Source of the DNA: Gemmatimonadota bacterium
GTDB lineage: Bacteria > Gemmatimonadota > Gemmatimonadetes > Longimicrobiales > Gaopeijiaceae
Length of the DNA: 64,000 bases
NCBI GenBank assembly: GCA_022571515.1
Contig: JACZXQ010000017.1
Coordinates: 1-64,000 of the forward strand
Direction: 5' to 3'
Under the pieces are notes generated by a model, which worked only from the letters and a program-made list of their open reading frames with translations, searched no databases and was not told the DNA's origin. Shown here in pieces: positions 7,332 through 14,435 of the stretch; the first letter of the stretch is position 1; each line of letters starts with the position of its first letter. The position numbers and the translations under genes were made by a program.

Positions 7332-10187
7332 TTACCCGGCGGTGAACGCATCGCGGATCAGGCGGGCCTGCTCCACGACATGATCGATGTGCTTTCCTTC
7401 GGCCGGGCTCGCGCGGTCGGGCCGGGCCACGTGCTTCATCCGGACGCTCCGGGGCACGACCGCACGTAGCTGCGGTCCGACGAAGGACAACGCCCCCATG
7501 TTGCGGGGCTCCTCCTGGACCCAGACTACCTCTTCCAGCGACGAATAGCGGGCCAGCACAGTCTTGATGGTATCGCCGGGGAAGGGATACAGCTCTTCGA
7601 CACGGACGAGCGCGACCGAGTCCGTGTCACCACGTTGGTCGCTCGCAAGCAAGTCGTAGTAGATCTTGCCGGTACAGACGAGGGCCCGCCTGACCGTGTC
7701 GGGGTCCGCCACGGCCGGATCGTCGATGACGGGCTGGAAGGTGCCATCCGTCAGGTCGGCCACGGTCGAGGCCGCCTTCGGGTGCCGCAGCAGGCTCTTG
7801 GGCGACATGACGACCAGCGGCCGCTCGGGGCGAGCCATTGCCTGACGTCTCAGGAGGTGGAAGAACTGTGCGGCCGTGCTGGGATACGCGACCCGCATGT
7901 TGCCCTCGGCGCAAAGCTGCAAGAAGCGCTCGAGCCGGGCGCTCGAGTGTTCCGGACCCTGTCCCTCGTATCCGTGCGGGAGCAGCATCACGAGGGAGGA
8001 ATGCTGTCCCCACTTCTCCCACCCAGACGACACGAACTGGTCGATGGAGACCTGTGCCGCGTTCGCGAAGTCGCCGAACTGTGCCTCCCACAGAACCAGG
8101 TCCGGACCGGCTCCCACGCTGTAGCCGTACTCGAATCCGACTATGGCCATCTCCGACAACGGCGAGTTGTAGACCTCGAACCGGGCTTTCCCGTAGCCCG
8201 CGAGCGGGACGAACTCCTCACCCGTCTTCGCATCGTGGAGCACCAGATGGCGGTGGCTGAACGTACCCCGCTCCGTGTCCTGGCCGGTGAGGCGGACCGG
8301 CACGCCGTCCCCGAGGAGGGACCCGAAGGCCAGAACCTCGGCGTGGGCCCAGTCGACCGGCGTGTCCGGCTCCAGGCTCTCCCCCCGCTTGGCGAGTTGG
8401 CGCTCGAGCTTTGGATGGACCGTGAAGCTCTCCGGCCACGCCAGTGACGCCGAGTTCACCTCCCTCAGCCTCTCGAGGTCGACAGCCGTGTGCGGGTCGG
8501 ACGGCGGGGCGATGTTGGCATCGACGAACGCCTCGTCCCCCGCGGCCGCACCTGCCTCGCGGATCAAGTCCTGGCCGTTGCGGAGAAGCCGGTACACGTG
8601 TTCCTGCATGGCGGCGGCCTCCGCTTCCGAGGCGATGCCGTCACGGGTCAGTCGCTCCGCAAAGAGTGCGCGGACGGTGGCGTGGTCTGCGATATCGGCG
8701 TAGGTGGCCGGTTGGGTGTATGCGGGTTCGTCGCCTTCATTGTGGCCGTAGCGCCGGTAGCCGACCAGGTCGATTACCACGTCGTCGTGGTACTGAGCCC
8801 GATACGCCATCGCGAGCCGTACCGCCGCCAGACAAGCTTCCGGCTCGTCCGCATTCACGTGAATGATCGGGAACGAGAAGCCCTTCGCCAGGTCACTCGA
8901 GTAGCGGGTGGACCTGCTGGCCACCGGGAGGGTGGTGAAGCCGATCTGGTTGTTGACGATGATATGGACGGTGCCTCCCGTGGTGTATCCCGACAGGCGC
9001 CCGATGTTGAGCGTTTCGGCGACCACGCCTTCGCCCGCGAATGCCGCGTCTCCGTGAATCAGGAGCGGGACGATGCTCGCGGTGTCCTGTGGCGCATCCT
9101 GAGTGGTGTCCTGGAATTGCCTGACGCGCGCCATGCCTTGGATCACAGGATTCACGAACTCGAGGTGGCTGGGGTTCGGCGCGAGGATCACTTCGATGGA
9201 GCCGCCGCCGGGCACGGAGTGCTCTCCCGCGGCCCCGTGGTGGTACTTCACGTCTCCGGTGCCTGCGACCGTGAAGGCGCCCTTGGCGTGGATTCCCTCG
9301 AACTCGGCGAGCACTTCGCGGTAGCCCACCCCGATGACGTGTGCCAACACGTTGAGTCGGCCACGGTGCGACATCCCGATCACGAGGCACCGGCCGCCGG
9401 AGCGCGCGCTTTCGTCGAGGGCGAGGTCGAGCATGGGCACGAGCATATCGGTGCCCTCGATCGAAAACCGCTTTTGTCCGAGGTACGTCTTGTGGAGGAA
9501 CTGTTCGAGGCCCTCGACTTCTGTGAGGCGCTGAAGAAGCCGAAGTTTTTCCTCGGGGGGAAGCGGCCGGGTATGGACGCCCGACTCCACCTGGCTCCAC
9601 AGCCAGCGCACGCGCGCCGGATCCTCGAGGTGCTCGAATTCGTAACCGATGGGCCCGCAATAGGCGTCTTGGAGGCGAAGGAGCGCCGCGGCGATCGTCT
9701 CGCCGGTGTCGCCCTCCATGACGACCGAGGCCGGAAGCTTCTCGAGCTCCTCCATGCTGGTTCCGAAAAACGACGGGTCGAGCTGCGGGTGGCCCGGTGG
9801 GTCGGCACCGAGCGGGTCGATCTGCGCCAACATGTGCCCGTGATCGCGGAACGCTTGAACGAACGAGGTGGCTTGGGCGACCAGAAGGAGAAGCCCCCGC
9901 ACCCTCTCGGGTTCCGTACCGGGGATCTCCCAGCCGGCCGATTCGACCGTGGGCCCCTGCGTGGGCGGGCGTGGCGCCCCTGCGCCCATGTCTGGACCCG
10001 GGACCGGATCTCCGTCGGCGATGCGCAGCCCGTCCGGCGGTATGAGTCCGGCCGCCACCGTCACCTCCGAGCCCGCTTCGAAGAACGCCCGCCACTCCTC
10101 CGGCACGGCGTCCGGGTTGCGGGCGTATTCCTCGTATAGAGCCTGGACGTAGCTTGCGTTCTGGCTGTCGAAGAGGGTGCGTTCCAT
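7332..10187 (-). CDS. sucA: 2-oxoglutarate dehydrogenase E1 component
   Basis: 951 aa, close to the 933 of E. coli SucA. The N-terminus (RTLFDSQNASYVQALYEEY) is the E1o lipoyl-enzyme docking segment. GMSHRGRLNVLAHV lies at about 271, and the thiamine diphosphate/Mg binding motif runs from GDAAFAGEG (379-387) to NNQIGF (412-417). The enzyme decarboxylates 2-oxoglutarate and passes succinyl to the E2 lipoyl domain, an irreversible TCA-cycle step. E2 (sucB) and lipoamide dehydrogenase are not in this window. A complete oxidative TCA cycle is implied. It heads a minus-strand run and is divergent from the receptor gene at 10382. Confidence 0.97.
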   Translation of the reverse strand: MERTLFDSQNASYVQALYEEYARNPDAVPEEWRAFFEAGSEVTVAAGLIPPDGLRIADGDPVPGPDMGAGAPRPPTQGPTVESAGWEIPGTEPERVRGLLLLVAQATSFVQAFRDHGHMLAQIDPLGADPPGHPQLDPSFFGTSMEELEKLPASVVMEGDTGETIAAALLRLQDAYCGPIGYEFEHLEDPARVRWLWSQVESGVHTRPLPPEEKLRLLQRLTEVEGLEQFLHKTYLGQKRFSIEGTDMLVPMLDLALDESARSGGRCLVIGMSHRGRLNVLAHVIGVGYREVLAEFEGIHAKGAFTVAGTGDVKYHHGAAGEHSVPGGGSIEVILAPNPSHLEFVNPVIQGMARVRQFQDTTQDAPQDTASIVPLLIHGDAAFAGEGVVAETLNIGRLSGYTTGGTVHIIVNNQIGFTTLPVASRSTRYSSDLAKGFSFPIIHVNADEPEACLAAVRLAMAYRAQYHDDVVIDLVGYRRYGHNEGDEPAYTQPATYADIADHATVRALFAERLTRDGIASEAEAAAMQEHVYRLLRNGQDLIREAGAAAGDEAFVDANIAPPSDPHTAVDLERLREVNSASLAWPESFTVHPKLERQLAKRGESLEPDTPVDWAHAEVLAFGSLLGDGVPVRLTGQDTERGTFSHRHLVLHDAKTGEEFVPLAGYGKARFEVYNSPLSEMAIVGFEYGYSVGAGPDLVLWEAQFGDFANAAQVSIDQFVSSGWEKWGQHSSLVMLLPHGYEGQGPEHSSARLERFLQLCAEGNMRVAYPSTAAQFFHLLRRQAMARPERPLVVMSPKSLLRHPKAASTVADLTDGTFQPVIDDPAVADPDTVRRALVCTGKIYYDLLASDQRGDTDSVALVRVEELYPFPGDTIKTVLARYSSLEEVVWVQEEPRNMGALSFVGPQLRAVVPRSVRMKHVARPDRASPAEGKHIDHVVEQARLIRDAFTAG

Positions 10188-10287
10188 AGTCCCTAACCTA
10201 CTCGAAATCGCCGAGGAATCGAGGCTGCTCGCCTGAGTAAGTTCGAGTGTTGACCCTCCGCGGCCGATAGTCTATTTTGAAGATGCG

Positions 10288-10306
10288 GTTGAGAATCGTT
10301 CTCAAC
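10288..10306. promoter_or_regulatory. Fur-box-like palindrome upstream of the FecA-like receptor
   Basis: GTTGAGAA-TCG-TTCTCAAC is a perfect 8-bp dyad with a 3-bp centre. It closely resembles Fur/Irr-type operators of the TGAGAATnnTTCTCA form. It lies 76 bp before the chosen start of the TonB-dependent receptor and about 100 bp upstream of sucA. Iron-dependent repression of the receptor is inferred from the motif and the receptor's family. Confidence 0.7.
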
Positions 10307-10381
10307 ATCACACCCACCCGGAACTCGCCCCCTCACCCCATGAGAGCGCCGGAAGCGGAACCCGGTTCCCACAAAGCCAAT

Positions 10382-12841
10382 ATGAGCCAGACTCGCCTTC
10401 TTGCCAGGATAATGGTGCTTTCCCTCGGGGCCTTCTTCGCCCCCCAGGCCGCGGCACAAGATACCGTTGGTCGTGTGATCGGTAGTGTGGTCGCGGCGGA
10501 TGATGGATCTCCGCTCTCCGGGACTACGGTCGAGGTGGTCGGGAGCTCCCGGGGGAGCCTGACGGACGACACCGGGCGCTATCGAATCAACAACGTGCCG
10601 CTAGGCACGATTTCCGTTCGGTTTACCCGCATCGGGTACAGCACCATGACGCAGACCGTGACGGTGGTGGCCGGCCGGCCGGCTGTTGTGGATGTGCGTA
10701 TGGGCGCCGGGCCCATCGCGCTCGATGCCTTGCACGTGTTGCTGGACCGTACCCGGATGCTGGGTGATCCGTTGGGCGCGGATGAGCTGCCTGGCGCGGC
10801 TCACATCCTGGACCGGGAAGCCCTGGAGGCGCCTGAGTTCGTGTACGACAACGTGCACGACATGCTCAGGCGAATCCCCGGGGTCAACGTTCAGGACGAG
10901 GAGGGTTTCGGCCTGCGACCCAACATCGGGCTTCGTGGCACAGGAGTGGAGCGGAGTTCGAAGATCACCTTGATGGAGGATGGTGTCTTGATCGCGCCGG
11001 CCCCCTATGCTGCCCCTTCCGCGTACTATTTTCCGGTCGCCGGGCGCATGGAAGCCATAGAGGTCCGCAAGGGCTCGAGCCAGGTGAAGTATGGTCCGCG
11101 CACGATCGGGGGGGCCATCAACCTGGTGTCGTCCTCCATTCCCGAGAGACTCGCCTGGACCATCGACGCCGCCGGTGGGGAGAACGGCACGCTCAAGACC
11201 CAAGCTCGCGTCGGCAGTTCCTCGGATCACTTCGGATGGATGGTCGAAGGCTACCGCATCGAGACCGACGGCTTCAAACGACTGACGAATGGCGACCCGA
11301 CCGGATTCGAGGTGGAGGACTTCGTCGGCAAGTTCCGCATCAACACCAACCGTGACGCGACCACGTATCAGCAGGTCGAACTCAAGGTGGGTTTCACGGA
11401 CGAGGTCTCCAACGAGACCTATCTGGGACTTACCGACGCCGATTTTGCGCTGAATCCTTTCCGGCGCTACGCGGCTTCCCAGTTCGACGTGATGAATGCC
11501 GACCACTCGCAGGTCCAGGTGCGCCATTTCCTCGCACGTGGCCGGCTCGACTTTACAACGACGCTGTACCGCAATGACTTCTCGCGGAACTGGTACAAGC
11601 TCCAGAGCGTCCGCGGCACGGGTATCAGCTCGGTGTTGGCGGCCCCAGAGGCGAATGCGGAGGCCCTGGGGATCCTCAAGGGGACCTCTTCCGATGCCGA
11701 CGACCTTAAGATCCGAGCCAACAACCGGGACTATTTCGGTCAGGGCATCCAGTGGACGGCGGGGCTCAGGCTCGAGGACGCAGGACACGACTTGGAGTTG
11801 GGCGTCCGCTTCCATCAGGATGAGGAGGACCGATTCCAGTGGGAGGACGGTTTCCGGATGAACTCGGGCGTCATGGTCCAAACGAGCGCGGGTGCGCCGG
11901 GTAGCCAGTCGAACCGGGTGAGCAGAGCCGATGCGATCGCCATCTACTTACAGGACGAGATCGACCTGGGTCGACTGGTGCTCGTTCCGGGGCTCCGGTT
12001 CGAGAGCATAGACATGGTGCGCACGGATTTCGCCGGTGACGATCCCGCCCGCACGACCCCGACGCGGGTCCGTGAGAGCCAGGTCGACGTGCTGATCCCC
12101 GGCCTCGGCTTTTCCTACCGAGCCGGCGATGGTGCGTACGTCTTCGGGGGAGTGCACAAGGGTTTCGGACCTCCGGGGCCGGGTGCCACGGATGCCGACG
12201 CGGAGGAGAGCTGGAACTACGAGTTGGGGGCACGCTATCGGGATCGCGGCCTGGCGGCGCAGGCCACCGGCTTCGTGGGCGACTACTCCAACATCCTGGG
12301 ACGTGCCACGCTGGCCAACTCAGAGGATGGTACCGGTGAAACATTCAACGGTGGGGCGGTAGAGGTGGTGGGACTCGAGGCCTCGGCCGACTACGACCTC
12401 GCGTGGGGACGGCACCTCGGATACCGGCTGCCACTGCGCATCTCCTACACCTACACGCGTGCAGAATTCAGGACCGCTTTCGAGAGCAGTTTCAAGCCGT
12501 GGGGGACGGTTGAGAAGGGAGACCGGCTCCCGTATCTGCCAGAGCATCAGTGGTCTGGAGGCTTCGGGGTGCAGAGTCCTGGCTGGGGCGTGTCGGTCTC
12601 TGCGGTGGCGTCAGGTGCGATGCGAACCGAAGCTGGCCAGGGAGCGATCGTGGGCGAGCGCTCGACCGACTCGTTCCTCGTGTTCAACGTGTCCGGCGAG
12701 TACCGGCTCCCCGGGCTGGGCACCGCGTATGCGGCGCTCCAGAACGTCACCGACCAGAGATACGGCGTGGCGAGGCGGCCGGCGGGCCTGCGGCCCGGCC
12801 TGCCCAGAACCTTTCTCGCCGGGTTCAAAGTCACCCGGTAA
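10382..12841 (+). CDS. TonB-dependent receptor, FecA-like (ferric siderophore/citrate uptake)
   Basis: 819 aa from ATG 10382. I prefer this start because it opens a clean signal peptide (MSQTRLLARIMVLSLGAFFA, cleavage near AAA-QDT) and leaves the Fur-like box outside the gene; a longer frame begins at 10277. Residues about 28-110 form a CarboxypepD_reg-like beta-sandwich. The plug follows, with EGFGLRPNIGLRGTGVERSS and DGVLIAPAPYAAPSAYYFP, which are strongly FecA-like, then a 22-strand barrel. The predicted role is energised import of an iron chelate across the outer membrane. No exbB/exbD/tonB or fecR/fecI is present nearby. The substrate is not determined. Confidence 0.92.
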   Translation: MSQTRLLARIMVLSLGAFFAPQAAAQDTVGRVIGSVVAADDGSPLSGTTVEVVGSSRGSLTDDTGRYRINNVPLGTISVRFTRIGYSTMTQTVTVVAGRPAVVDVRMGAGPIALDALHVLLDRTRMLGDPLGADELPGAAHILDREALEAPEFVYDNVHDMLRRIPGVNVQDEEGFGLRPNIGLRGTGVERSSKITLMEDGVLIAPAPYAAPSAYYFPVAGRMEAIEVRKGSSQVKYGPRTIGGAINLVSSSIPERLAWTIDAAGGENGTLKTQARVGSSSDHFGWMVEGYRIETDGFKRLTNGDPTGFEVEDFVGKFRINTNRDATTYQQVELKVGFTDEVSNETYLGLTDADFALNPFRRYAASQFDVMNADHSQVQVRHFLARGRLDFTTTLYRNDFSRNWYKLQSVRGTGISSVLAAPEANAEALGILKGTSSDADDLKIRANNRDYFGQGIQWTAGLRLEDAGHDLELGVRFHQDEEDRFQWEDGFRMNSGVMVQTSAGAPGSQSNRVSRADAIAIYLQDEIDLGRLVLVPGLRFESIDMVRTDFAGDDPARTTPTRVRESQVDVLIPGLGFSYRAGDGAYVFGGVHKGFGPPGPGATDADAEESWNYELGARYRDRGLAAQATGFVGDYSNILGRATLANSEDGTGETFNGGAVEVVGLEASADYDLAWGRHLGYRLPLRISYTYTRAEFRTAFESSFKPWGTVEKGDRLPYLPEHQWSGGFGVQSPGWGVSVSAVASGAMRTEAGQGAIVGERSTDSFLVFNVSGEYRLPGLGTAYAALQNVTDQRYGVARRPAGLRPGLPRTFLAGFKVTR

Positions 12842-12858
12842 CGCGCCGGGGTGATGCC

Positions 12859-13053
12859 ATGAGCCGCGGGGCCGACCCGGGAGTGGGACTCTGCAGCGTG
12901 TGTACTCACGTGAGGGTGGTGGAGAACCGGCGGGGGTCACGATATTACCTCTGCGAACTGTCGCTCACCGATAACCGGTTCGTGAAATACCCATCGCTGC
13001 CCGTGGCCGAGTGCCCAGGCTTCGAACATGAGACCAGAACCGTGGAGGATTGA
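12859..13053 (+). CDS. Small cysteine-rich (zinc-ribbon-like) conserved protein
   Basis: 64 aa. It contains CSVCTHVRVVENRRGSRYYLC and KYPSLPVAECPGF; four cysteines (C-x2-C, then single C and C) could bind one zinc. Short proteins of this pattern (C..C..R...GS.FYLC....D.RF.KYP.LPV..C.G) are widespread and of unknown function. The gene begins 17 bp after the receptor stop, and its TGA stop abuts the ATG of the OsmC-like gene, so co-translation is likely. A redox or metal link with OsmC is only a guess from position. Confidence 0.7.
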   Translation: MSRGADPGVGLCSVCTHVRVVENRRGSRYYLCELSLTDNRFVKYPSLPVAECPGFEHETRTVED

Positions 13054-13524
13054 ATGGACGAGCCGTTTTACGTGGCTCGCGCCGAGGTCGGAAAGCTCGC
13101 CGGGGTGCACCGGCGCGCCCTGCTGGAGGATGGCACGGCATTGGAGTTTGGCGTGCACGGATCCGTGAAGAGCCACTACGGCCTCGAGTCCGAGCCGAAC
13201 CTGCCTCTTCCGGTGGACTACGTGGTGGCGGCGGCCGCCGGGTGACTACTCGGTACACTCAATGGCGCACTGGAGGTGCGCGAGGTCAAACTGGGAACCG
13301 AGCAGATACGGGCCAAGGTTGAGGGATTCAACGAGATGCGGGGCAAGATTCCGTTGCTCACTCGAATCCACGTGCACTACACGATTCAGATCCCCGCCGG
13401 GAGCCGCGAGAAGGTGGATCGGGCTCTGTCGACGCACGTCGAGAGATGCCCCACGGCCCAGAGCTTGGCAGGCGCTGTCGACGTCACATGGTCGGCCGAC
13501 ATCGAGGAAGAGGAGTCGGCTTAG
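13054..13524 (+). CDS. OsmC/Ohr-family peroxide-detoxifying protein, predicted selenoprotein (in-frame TGA = Sec64)
   Basis: ATG 13054 has a strong GGAGG five bases upstream. The frame reads PLPVDYVVAAAAG, then TGA at 13243-13245, then LLGTLNGALEVREVKLG, and runs in the same frame to the stop at 13522-13524; read-through gives 156 aa, the usual OsmC length. The TGA falls exactly where OsmC proteins carry the peroxidatic cysteine (AAxAGC). The resolving cysteine is present later (HVERCPTAQSL). A hairpin with a G in the second loop position starts 19 nt after the TGA (see 13258-13284). OsmC/Ohr proteins reduce organic hydroperoxides with dithiol donors; Sec would raise reactivity. OsmC-like selenoproteins are known from marine metagenomes. 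The alternative is a nonsense mutation or sequencing error; the SECIS-like element and intact downstream frame argue against it. Confidence 0.8.
13258..13284 (+). promoter_or_regulatory. Candidate bacterial SECIS hairpin for selenocysteine insertion
   Basis: The perfect stem GCGCAC (13265-13270) / GTGCGC (13276-13281) closes the pentaloop TGGAG. A lower CTC/GAG pairing (13258-13260 with 13282-13284) is separated by a four-base bulge. The apical loop begins 25 nt after the TGA, inside the roughly 16-37-nt range of bacterial SECIS elements, and has G as its second base as the consensus requires. It would bind SelB and direct UGA decoding. The fold was done by hand; no energy was calculated. Confidence 0.7.
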
Positions 13525-13550
13525 AACTCAGGTCCGGCGAAGCAGTCTGT

Positions 13551-14435
13551 TCACGGGGTGTTCGTCAAGAACTCCCTGAACACCTGCAGAGACTCCGTCG
13601 ATTTTTCCTCCGGCGGAAGGTGCCCGCAGTTCTCGAGCACCCGGAGTGTGGCGTGCGGCAGCACCTCGGCGAGTCGTTCACCGACCCACAGCGGAACGAC
13701 GTGGTCATGGTCGCCCCACAGCAGCAGCGTCGGGAGGTGGATTTCCGAATAGCGCGACGTGACTGCCTCGGGGTCCTCGGGCACCAGTTGCGCTGCCGTC
13801 TCCAGGATTGCGATCTGGTGCGCCCGGGGGCGGAGAGGCTCGGAGTACCCCAGGACCTGGCTCTCGGAGATCCCTGCGGGATCATGCACGATAGAACGGA
13901 GGATCATCCGCACGAGTCTCCGTTTTGGCAGGAGTCTCGCGACCATCCGGCCCAGCGGGCCGCGCGCCATTCTGATGAAAGGCGGAAGCGGTTGGGGAAA
14001 GGCCGCGCCGGCGACCAAAACCATCCGGCTCACCCGGGCGTCTCCCTGGTCCAGGCAGCGTAGTGCGACGAACAGTGCGACCGCACCACCCATGGAATGC
14101 CCTACGAGCGTCACGTCGGATAGATCCTCGTGCACGAGATGACGGTACACCAGGTCCGCCTGATCCGCGGGAGAGTAGCGCCCATCCCGCGGGGCGGGAG
14201 CGCATCCATGTCCCTTGAGATCCACGAGGATGACGCTGTGGTCTCGCGCTAGGTCCTGCACCCAGTACCTCCACGAAAAGGCACTGCCCGCGAAGCCATG
14301 GATCAACAGTATCGGGCGGCCGCGGCCGTGCACCTCGACGTGAATCGGTAGTCGGTAGGTTGGCTCCACGATCTTCAACAGCCCTTCTACAGGCGCACCA
14401 GGCGTGCGCCCTGGGTCTCCAACTCTGCGGCCCAT
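13551..14435 (-). CDS. Alpha/beta-hydrolase fold protein
   Basis: About 294 aa from ATG 14435; a GTG at 14447 and a GTG at 14360 are alternative starts. It has the canonical fold: oxyanion segment LLIHGFAGSAFSW, nucleophile elbow GHSMGG, acid in LLLWGDHDHVVP, and catalytic His in ENCGHLPPEE. The substrate cannot be told; the closest general type is the esterase/epoxide-hydrolase/haloperoxidase group. No signal peptide is seen if the chosen start is right. The start overlaps the end of the YhaN-like gene, so it is the third gene of that minus-strand operon. It converges with the OsmC gene across 26 bp. Confidence 0.82.
   Translation of the reverse strand: MGRRVGDPGRTPGAPVEGLLKIVEPTYRLPIHVEVHGRGRPILLIHGFAGSAFSWRYWVQDLARDHSVILVDLKGHGCAPAPRDGRYSPADQADLVYRHLVHEDLSDVTLVGHSMGGAVALFVALRCLDQGDARVSRMVLVAGAAFPQPLPPFIRMARGPLGRMVARLLPKRRLVRMILRSIVHDPAGISESQVLGYSEPLRPRAHQIAILETAAQLVPEDPEAVTSRYSEIHLPTLLLWGDHDHVVPLWVGERLAEVLPHATLRVLENCGHLPPEEKSTESLQVFREFLTNTP

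Noticed and set aside
8490-10139. 549-aa plus-strand open frame opposite sucA
   Set aside because: It is the antisense shadow of a clearly conserved E1 gene; His/Val/Arg-rich composition and no family resemblance.
10601-11881. 426-aa minus-strand frame opposite the TonB receptor
   Set aside because: Shadow of the receptor gene, Val/His/Arg-rich and without known motifs.
13246-13524. Second half of OsmC as an independent gene starting at GTG 13276
   Set aside because: It lacks a ribosome site and the first half of the fold; sequence identity with OsmC continues directly across the TGA in the same frame.
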